Below, piece by piece: positions 15,264-19,330 of a DNA stretch of 19,330 nucleotides. The stretch's first letter is position 1. The number at the start of each line of letters is the position of its first letter. The notes under the pieces were generated by a model. That model was not told the DNA's origin, ran no database searches, and saw nothing but the letters and a program-made list of their open reading frames with translations. The position numbers were made by a program, and so were the translations under genes. The stretch comes from Actinomycetota bacterium. Its GTDB lineage: Bacteria; Actinomycetota; Thermoleophilia; Gaiellales; Gaiellaceae. The stretch is taken from NCBI GenBank assembly GCA_005885085.1, contig VAXY01000076.1:4594-23923 (forward strand), read 5' to 3'.

Positions 15264-16163
15264 GTGACGCAGATCGAGGAGGAACGGCTCCAGCGCACCG
15301 CACCGGTTCCTCGACCCCTCGAGAGCCGCCCCCGCGGCGATCGACCGACGTTCGTCATCCGGCCGGCGCCACGCTGGCCGCACCTCGACATCCGCGAGCT
15401 CTGGCACTACCGCGAGGTGCTCGGAACGATCGTCTGGCGGGACATCAAAGTCCGCTACAAGCAGACATTCCTCGGCGTCGTGTGGGCGATTCTCGTGCCG
15501 GCGTTCACCGCGACGGTGTACGTGGTCGTCTTCGGCAAGTTCGCGAAATTCCCGTCCGGGAACGTGGCGTACCCGAGCCTCGTCGTCGCGGGCGTCATCC
15601 CGATGCAGTACTTCGCGTCGGCGTTGAGCCAGTCGAGCATGTGCCTCGTCGCGAATCTCCCGCTCGTAACCAAGGTGTACTTCCCGCGCGTGTTGCTACC
15701 GCTTGCGGCGGTGCTGGTGCCTGTCGTCGATTTCCTCGTGGGCCTGCCGGTGCTGATCACGCTGATGGGGCTGTACGGCACATGGCCGAAGGGCGTGCAG
15801 CTCGTGTCCGCGCCTGCATTCCTCGCGCTCGCGCTCGTCACGGCACTCGGAATCGGCTTCTTCCTCTCGTCGGTGAACGTGCGCTACCGCGACGTGCCGT
15901 ACATCATCCCGGTCTTCCTGCAGGTCCTGCCACTGGTGTCCGGCGTGATGTACGCGGTCGAGGAAGTCCCCACGAAGTGGCAGTGGATTCTCGCCGTCAA
16001 CCCAATGACGACGGTCATCTCCGGATGGCGGTGGGCCGTGCTCGGGGCGCCCGAACCGATCTGGCCACAGGCCGGTCTGGGCGCGGCCGTCGGCATTGCG
16101 CTCTTCCTGATCGGGCTCACCGTCTTCCGCGCGTCCGAGCCGCGCTTCGCCGACACGATCTGA
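15264..16163 (+). CDS. wzm: Wzm-type ABC-2 polysaccharide exporter permease
   Basis: From GTG 15264 the protein has 299 residues, with a cytoplasmic N-terminus of about 50 residues and then IREL-WHYREVLGTIVWRD and IKVRYKQTFLGVVWAILVPA, the amphipathic helix and first TM entry typical of Wzm/TagG/KpsM permeases. Five or six TM segments follow (including VLLPLAAVLVPVVDFLVGL and FLALALVTALGIGFFLSSV). The conserved VNVRYRDVPYIIPVFLQ and NPMTTVISGWRWAVLG regions are present. It forms the membrane channel that exports lipid-linked polysaccharide in partnership with the ATPase next door. The open frame extends back to 15213, but that overlaps the fusion GT, and GTG 15264 gives a better N-terminus and follows a -10-like box. 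Its stop overlaps the Wzt start by one base (TGATG). Confidence 0.92.
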   Translation: MTQIEEERLQRTAPVPRPLESRPRGDRPTFVIRPAPRWPHLDIRELWHYREVLGTIVWRDIKVRYKQTFLGVVWAILVPAFTATVYVVVFGKFAKFPSGNVAYPSLVVAGVIPMQYFASALSQSSMCLVANLPLVTKVYFPRVLLPLAAVLVPVVDFLVGLPVLITLMGLYGTWPKGVQLVSAPAFLALALVTALGIGFFLSSVNVRYRDVPYIIPVFLQVLPLVSGVMYAVEEVPTKWQWILAVNPMTTVISGWRWAVLGAPEPIWPQAGLGAAVGIALFLIGLTVFRASEPRFADTI

Positions 16164-17428
16164 TGCCGGTCGCGATCGAGGCACAGGAGCTTTCGAAGCT
16201 GTACCGCCTCGGTCAGATGCAGGCCGCGTACGGAACGCTGCGCGACTCAACCTCGCGTTTGGCCGCACGTCTCGCGGGACGCGCCGACCCAGACGAGAAG
16301 CAGGAGATCTGGGCGCTGCGAGACGTGAGCTTCAACGTCGACGAGGGCGAGGTCCTCGGGATCGTGGGACGGAACGGCGCCGGCAAGTCGACGCTCCTCA
16401 AGGTACTGACGCGCATCACAACGCCGACGAAAGGTCGTGCGATCATCCGCGGCCGCGTCGGCAGCCTCCTCGAAGTGGGCACGGGCTTCAATCCGGAGCT
16501 CACCGGCCGCGAGAACATCTTTCTGAACGGGTCGATCCTCGGCATGAAGCGGCGCGAGATCCAGGGCCGGTTCAACGAGATCGTCGACTTCTCGGGCGTC
16601 GGCAAGTTCATCGATACGCCGGTCAAGCGCTACTCGAGCGGAATGTACGTCCGGCTTGCTTTCTCGGTCGCCGCGCATCTCGAGCCGGACATCCTGTTGG
16701 TCGACGAGGTGCTTGCAGTCGGCGATGCGGAGTTTCAGCAACGGTCGCTGGGTCGCATGGAGGCGCTCAGCGGAACGGGGCGTACGGTGCTCTTCGTCTC
16801 GCACAACATGCAGGCGATCAACCAGCTCTGCGACCGCGTCATCCTCCTAGACGGAGGGAAGGTGGTCGAGGACGGCGATCCGTCGGCGGTCGTCACCCAC
16901 TACCTGCACTCGGCGCTCAGCAGCGGCTCGCAGATTTCGTGGCCCGACGACGCGTCTGCGCCCGGCGACGACCTCGCGCGGCTTCTCTCCGCACGCGTCG
17001 TGAACGAGGACGGAGAAGCGCTCGAAACCGCTGATGTCCGCCGGCCGATCGGAATCGAGATCGGCTTTCGCGTCCTCCGCGAGGGGCCGCCCGTCTTCGC
17101 GAAGATCAAGGTGAGCGACAACCAAGGCGCGATCGCGTTCAACGCCATGGACGTCTCCGCACACTGGAACGACCATTCCGTGCCGGGTCGCTACGTCGCC
17201 ACCGGATGGATTCCGGGCAACTTGCTCAACGAGGGCCGGGTGAGCGTCGAGGCGGGGGTCTGGACGCTGCATGGAGCGAAGCTCCTTCCTCACGGGCATC
17301 GATACGACGCCGTCTCGTTCTATGTCTACGACCCGGGTGACGGCGACTCTGCGCGTGGTCGCTTCGTCGGCCAGCTGCGCGGAGTCGTGCGACCACTGCT
17401 TGACTGGTCGGTCGAACGCGTTGACTAG
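16163..17428 (+). CDS. wzt: Wzt-type ABC exporter ATPase with C-terminal glycan-recognition domain
   Basis: The 421-residue protein combines an ABC domain (about 1-245) with a C-terminal beta-sandwich-like Wzt_C domain (about 265-421). Walker A is GRNGAGKST (69-77), the signature is YSSGMYVRL (from 157), Walker B is ILLVDE (177-182) and the switch histidine is His214. Simple wall-teichoic or capsule exporters often lack the extra domain. In O-antigen Wzt proteins it binds the modified non-reducing end of the finished chain and couples chain termination to export. Its presence implies that the glycan carries such a mark. ATG 16163 overlaps the permease stop. A longer frame upstream runs over the permease and is not coding. 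The 3' end overlaps the opposing dioxygenase gene by four bases. Confidence 0.94.
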   Translation: MPVAIEAQELSKLYRLGQMQAAYGTLRDSTSRLAARLAGRADPDEKQEIWALRDVSFNVDEGEVLGIVGRNGAGKSTLLKVLTRITTPTKGRAIIRGRVGSLLEVGTGFNPELTGRENIFLNGSILGMKRREIQGRFNEIVDFSGVGKFIDTPVKRYSSGMYVRLAFSVAAHLEPDILLVDEVLAVGDAEFQQRSLGRMEALSGTGRTVLFVSHNMQAINQLCDRVILLDGGKVVEDGDPSAVVTHYLHSALSSGSQISWPDDASAPGDDLARLLSARVVNEDGEALETADVRRPIGIEIGFRVLREGPPVFAKIKVSDNQGAIAFNAMDVSAHWNDHSVPGRYVATGWIPGNLLNEGRVSVEAGVWTLHGAKLLPHGHRYDAVSFYVYDPGDGDSARGRFVGQLRGVVRPLLDWSVERVD

Positions 17429-18372
17429 GTAAGCGCGTACCGCTGCGCGTCTGCGAGTGCCGCACCGTTACTCGGCTCGAAGGTGTAGTTCCGCTCGGAA
17501 AGCGCCTTCAGCGACGCGGCCGAGTCCCACGTGAACGTGGCGAGCACACGCGCATCTCCCGTCGCGAAGCCGCCGCGGTGGAAACCTGACGTGTTGCAGA
17601 AGATGAGTGTCCCCTTCGGCGCGGTGAACGTGACGGCGCGCCCGTCGATCCGCTCGGCAAGCTCGTCGTCGGGCGGGTAGTTCTCACCGAGGGGACGCCA
17701 CGGCCAGAGCTTGTCGAGCTCGCCTCCGGGAGCGCTACGCGGGACGTATTCAAAGGGCCCCCCACGGTCGTCGACGTCGACGAGGTAGAGGAACGCCTTC
17801 AAAAGATGGCGGTCGTTGAAGTCGCGGTGCCAGCGCTGCGACGAACGACGTTCTTCTGCATCGGCAGGTGGCGTGTACCAGACGTCGACATACTCGAGCT
17901 TCGACCACATCTCGAGATACGTGTTGGCGATGTCGAGCAGGCGCGGGTTGATCCCGAGCCGCAGCCACGGGTCGCCGAGGCCAAGCTGCGCTCCCCGCGA
18001 GTACTTGCGGACGACGAACTCCTTCCCGGGTCTTCGCCGCAGCGCAGAGTCGCCGCCTTCCCGCTCGAGTGCCAGCCCCGCCTCCGTCTCCGAGACGAAG
18101 CGCGCTGCATCGGCCTCGAGCTCGCTCCAGACCGAGGTGTCGGGCAAGAGCTCGCGAAGCGGCAGCGTGGCATAACCGTCCTCGCGGAGCCGCGCCAGGG
18201 TCCGCTGCTGCATCTCGTCCAGCGTCGGCCGCGTACGTGCGTAGCGCCGTCTGCTTGCCGCGTTGGCGAGCAGGCGGTCGTGCAGCTCGTAGGTCGCGAC
18301 GATTCCTCGCCGCTCCACGGCTGTGGCCACACGGTGGACCCGCGCGGCGAAGCGTGTCCGGGTGCGATGCAT
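17425..18372 (-). CDS. phytanoyl-CoA dioxygenase (PhyH)-family Fe(II)/2-oxoglutarate oxygenase
   Basis: The 315-residue protein has an iron-binding triad His182-x-Asp184 (SQRWHRDFNDRH) and His265 (NTSGFHRGGF), with Arg266 or Arg275 placed to hold 2-oxoglutarate. The double-stranded beta-helix surrounds it (KAFLYLVDVDDRGGPFEYVP, APKGTLIFCN). Family members hydroxylate or otherwise oxidise small molecules, lipids or sugar-linked substrates. Beside Wzt and a methyltransferase it may modify a sugar, a lipid carrier or an acyl group, but the substrate is unknown. ATG 18372 lies eight bases after TAGGGT, so the message may be leaderless. The N-terminal 60 residues are arginine-rich and less typical. 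Confidence 0.87.
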   Translation of the reverse strand: MHRTRTRFAARVHRVATAVERRGIVATYELHDRLLANAASRRRYARTRPTLDEMQQRTLARLREDGYATLPLRELLPDTSVWSELEADAARFVSETEAGLALEREGGDSALRRRPGKEFVVRKYSRGAQLGLGDPWLRLGINPRLLDIANTYLEMWSKLEYVDVWYTPPADAEERRSSQRWHRDFNDRHLLKAFLYLVDVDDRGGPFEYVPRSAPGGELDKLWPWRPLGENYPPDDELAERIDGRAVTFTAPKGTLIFCNTSGFHRGGFATGDARVLATFTWDSAASLKALSERNYTFEPSNGAALADAQRYALT

Positions 18373-18380
18373 TGGCGGGA

Positions 18381-18386
18381 ACCCTA
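18381..18386 (-). promoter_or_regulatory. candidate leaderless -10 box for the PhyH gene
   Basis: TAGGGT on the minus strand ends eight bases before ATG 18372. A weak GTGCCG lies 18 bases upstream as a possible -35. No Shine-Dalgarno site separates it from the start. Confidence 0.42.
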
Positions 18387-18392
18387 GCCACT

Positions 18393-18403
18393 GCCGGTCC
18401 GGC
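18393..18403. repeat. palindrome centred between two divergent promoters
   Basis: GCCGGTCCGGC is a perfect inverted repeat with 5-base arms around one base. Its centre (18398) is almost exactly midway between the two opposed -10 candidates at 18381-18386 and 18412-18417. It could be an operator controlling both genes, but a GC-rich 11-mer palindrome may also arise by chance. Confidence 0.35.
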
Positions 18404-18411
18404 GCGGCACG

Positions 18412-18417
18412 TACTGT
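18412..18417 (+). promoter_or_regulatory. candidate leaderless -10 box for the 18424 methyltransferase
   Basis: TACTGT ends six bases before GTG 18424, the same spacing as at the 3411, 6402 and 6420 starts. No ribosome-binding site is present. Confidence 0.48.
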
Positions 18418-18423
18418 TGCGCG

Positions 18424-19164
18424 GTGCGGGCGTTACCACCGCTTCGGCACTGGCCAGACGCTGCTCGGCGACGCCTGACGAAGCTGTCACAGTGGCCGCC
18501 GGTCGGCGGCGTCCGGTTCGGGAGCCTCCGCCGCGTCACGCCGATCAGCGACGAGTTCGGGTTCGAGCGCGGGCTGCCGATCGATCGCTACTACATCGAG
18601 CAGTTCCTCGGTGAGCATGCCGCGTGCATCCGCGGAAAGGTCCTCGAGGTCGGCGATAGCACCTACACAACGACGTTCGGAAGCGGTGGAGCGGTCGAGC
18701 AGATCGACATCCTCGACGTAGACGCGGGCAACCCGCACGCCACGTTGATCGCCGACCTCACCGAGCCCGGGCAATTCCCTTCGAGGGTGTTCGACTGTGT
18801 GATCTGCACGCAGACGCTTCCGTACATCTACGACGTCCATGCCGCCATCGGGACGTTGCATCGCATCCTGCGACCGGGCGGGACGGTCCTTGCGACGGTC
18901 TCGTGCGTCAGCCGCACCTGGACCAAGGGGGATCGCCTCTTCGGCGACTACTGGCGGTTCACGAGCCGGTCGAGCCGACTGCTCTTCGAGGAGTTCTTCG
19001 CGCCGCACGACGTCGTCGTCGCCTCGTACGGCAACGTTCTCAGTGCGGCGAGCTTTCTGTACGGCCTCGCCACGAGCGAGCTCCGCCGCGAGGAGCTCGA
19101 CTTCCATGATCCCGGGGTCCCACTGCTGATCGGGATCAAGGCACAGCGGCAACCCGAGCGATGA
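18424..19164 (+). CDS. class I SAM-dependent methyltransferase (Methyltransf_11-like)
   Basis: The 246-residue protein has SAM motif I as KVLEVGDSTYTTTFG (72-86), an acidic strand end IDILDVDAGNP (95-104), FDCVICTQTLPYIYDVHAAI (123-142) and LHRILRPGGTVLATVS (145-160). The N-terminal segment ISDEFGFERGLPIDRYYIEQ is characteristic of a group seen in glycan loci, recalled and not searched. It should methylate a sugar or glycan end. With the PhyH gene across 51 bases it forms a divergent pair near the Wzm/Wzt genes, which suggests late-stage modification of the chain. GTG 18424 was chosen for its -10 spacing. The last 29 bases overlap an opposing partial gene. Confidence 0.88.
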   Translation: MRALPPLRHWPDAARRRLTKLSQWPPVGGVRFGSLRRVTPISDEFGFERGLPIDRYYIEQFLGEHAACIRGKVLEVGDSTYTTTFGSGGAVEQIDILDVDAGNPHATLIADLTEPGQFPSRVFDCVICTQTLPYIYDVHAAIGTLHRILRPGGTVLATVSCVSRTWTKGDRLFGDYWRFTSRSSRLLFEEFFAPHDVVVASYGNVLSAASFLYGLATSELRREELDFHDPGVPLLIGIKAQRQPER

Positions 19165-19330
19165 ACGGCGTCGCGTCGACCGTGATGCGCTCGCCGCGCG
19201 CGTACCACTCCCGTTTCCAGTCCTTGCCCTGACGCTGGAGCTGCACGATCTTCGGCGCCGGCTTGGGAGCCCGGACGAGGCGCTTGAGCGATCCTACGAC
19301 GCCGCGGTCGAACTCGCGCGACTCGTCGAG
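19136..19330 (-). CDS. 3' end of an unidentified protein (5' part outside the window)
   Basis: A frame without stops runs from the right edge to TGA at 19136 and encodes the last 64 residues of a protein. It includes VVGSLKRLVRAPKPAPKIV and GKDWKREWYARGERITVDA. Third codon positions are almost all G or C, as in the window's real genes, and the tail-to-tail overlap with the methyltransferase matches the other convergent junctions. No family is recognised from this fragment. It is presumably the last gene of another minus-strand unit in the same locus. Confidence 0.55.
   Translation of the reverse strand, partial: LDESREFDRGVVGSLKRLVRAPKPAPKIVQLQRQGKDWKREWYARGERITVDATPFIARVAAVP

Noticed and set aside
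15482..16162. Upstream extension of the Wzt reading frame
   Set aside because: It overlaps the Wzm gene in another frame and has no ABC or membrane character. ATG 16163 begins the expected Wzt N-terminus and overlaps the Wzm stop.
19161..19232. Plus-strand ORF starting ATGA at the methyltransferase stop
   Set aside because: The ATGA overlap looks like coupling, but the frame closes after 23 codons, while the minus strand stays open to the window edge with coding-like third positions.

Overview
The window is a dense, very GC-rich stretch of bacterial chromosome given over almost entirely to making and exporting a surface polysaccharide. GTG (and one TTG) start codons are common, most genes lack a Shine-Dalgarno site, and TANNNT -10 boxes sit 6-9 bases before many start codons. 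That points to a high-GC actinomycete-type bacterium. A soil Thermoleophilia-like lineage is a guess only. No rRNA, tRNA, CRISPR array, integrase or insertion sequence was seen, and no gene-free stretch exceeds about 80 bases.

Layout. (1) 1-3343, minus: a PAS-GAF-PAS sensor histidine kinase followed by a truncated WbuB/WcaI-like glycosyltransferase (GT). (2) 3411-4583, plus: a GT4 gene carrying a perfect palindromic repeat in its coding sequence. (3) 4526-6402, minus: a GT2 and a GT4 gene, translationally coupled. (4) 6420-7813, plus: a GT2 gene and a SAM methyltransferase, coupled. (5) 7770-10865, minus: three overlapping GT4-type genes. (6) 10946-12160, plus: a secreted protein of four Ig-like (He_PIG) repeats. 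(7) 12129-13253, minus: a divergent GT4-type gene, possibly preceded by an eight-codon leaderless ORF. (8) 13322-17428, plus: a GT4-GT2 fusion, then the ABC exporter pair Wzm and Wzt; Wzt has the long C-terminal glycan-recognition domain. (9) 17425-18372, minus: a PhyH-type dioxygenase. (10) 18424-19164, plus: a second SAM methyltransferase. (11) 19136-19330, minus: the 3' end of an unidentified gene.

Working model. The many GTs assemble a heteropolymer on a lipid carrier. The methyltransferases and the dioxygenase may modify the sugars or the chain end. Wzm/Wzt would export the finished chain, with the Wzt C-terminal domain reading a modification, by analogy with ABC-transporter-dependent O-antigens. 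No initiating sugar-phosphate transferase, flippase, polymerase or nucleotide-sugar biosynthesis gene is present, so the locus continues outside the window or relies on genes elsewhere.

The most unusual features are structural. Divergent and convergent gene pairs alternate strictly. All five convergent junctions overlap tail to tail, so no free-standing terminator fits between them. Many divergent starts look leaderless. One 17-base divergent gap appears to share a single symmetric -10 box between two GT2 genes. A REP-like palindrome sits in frame inside a GT gene.
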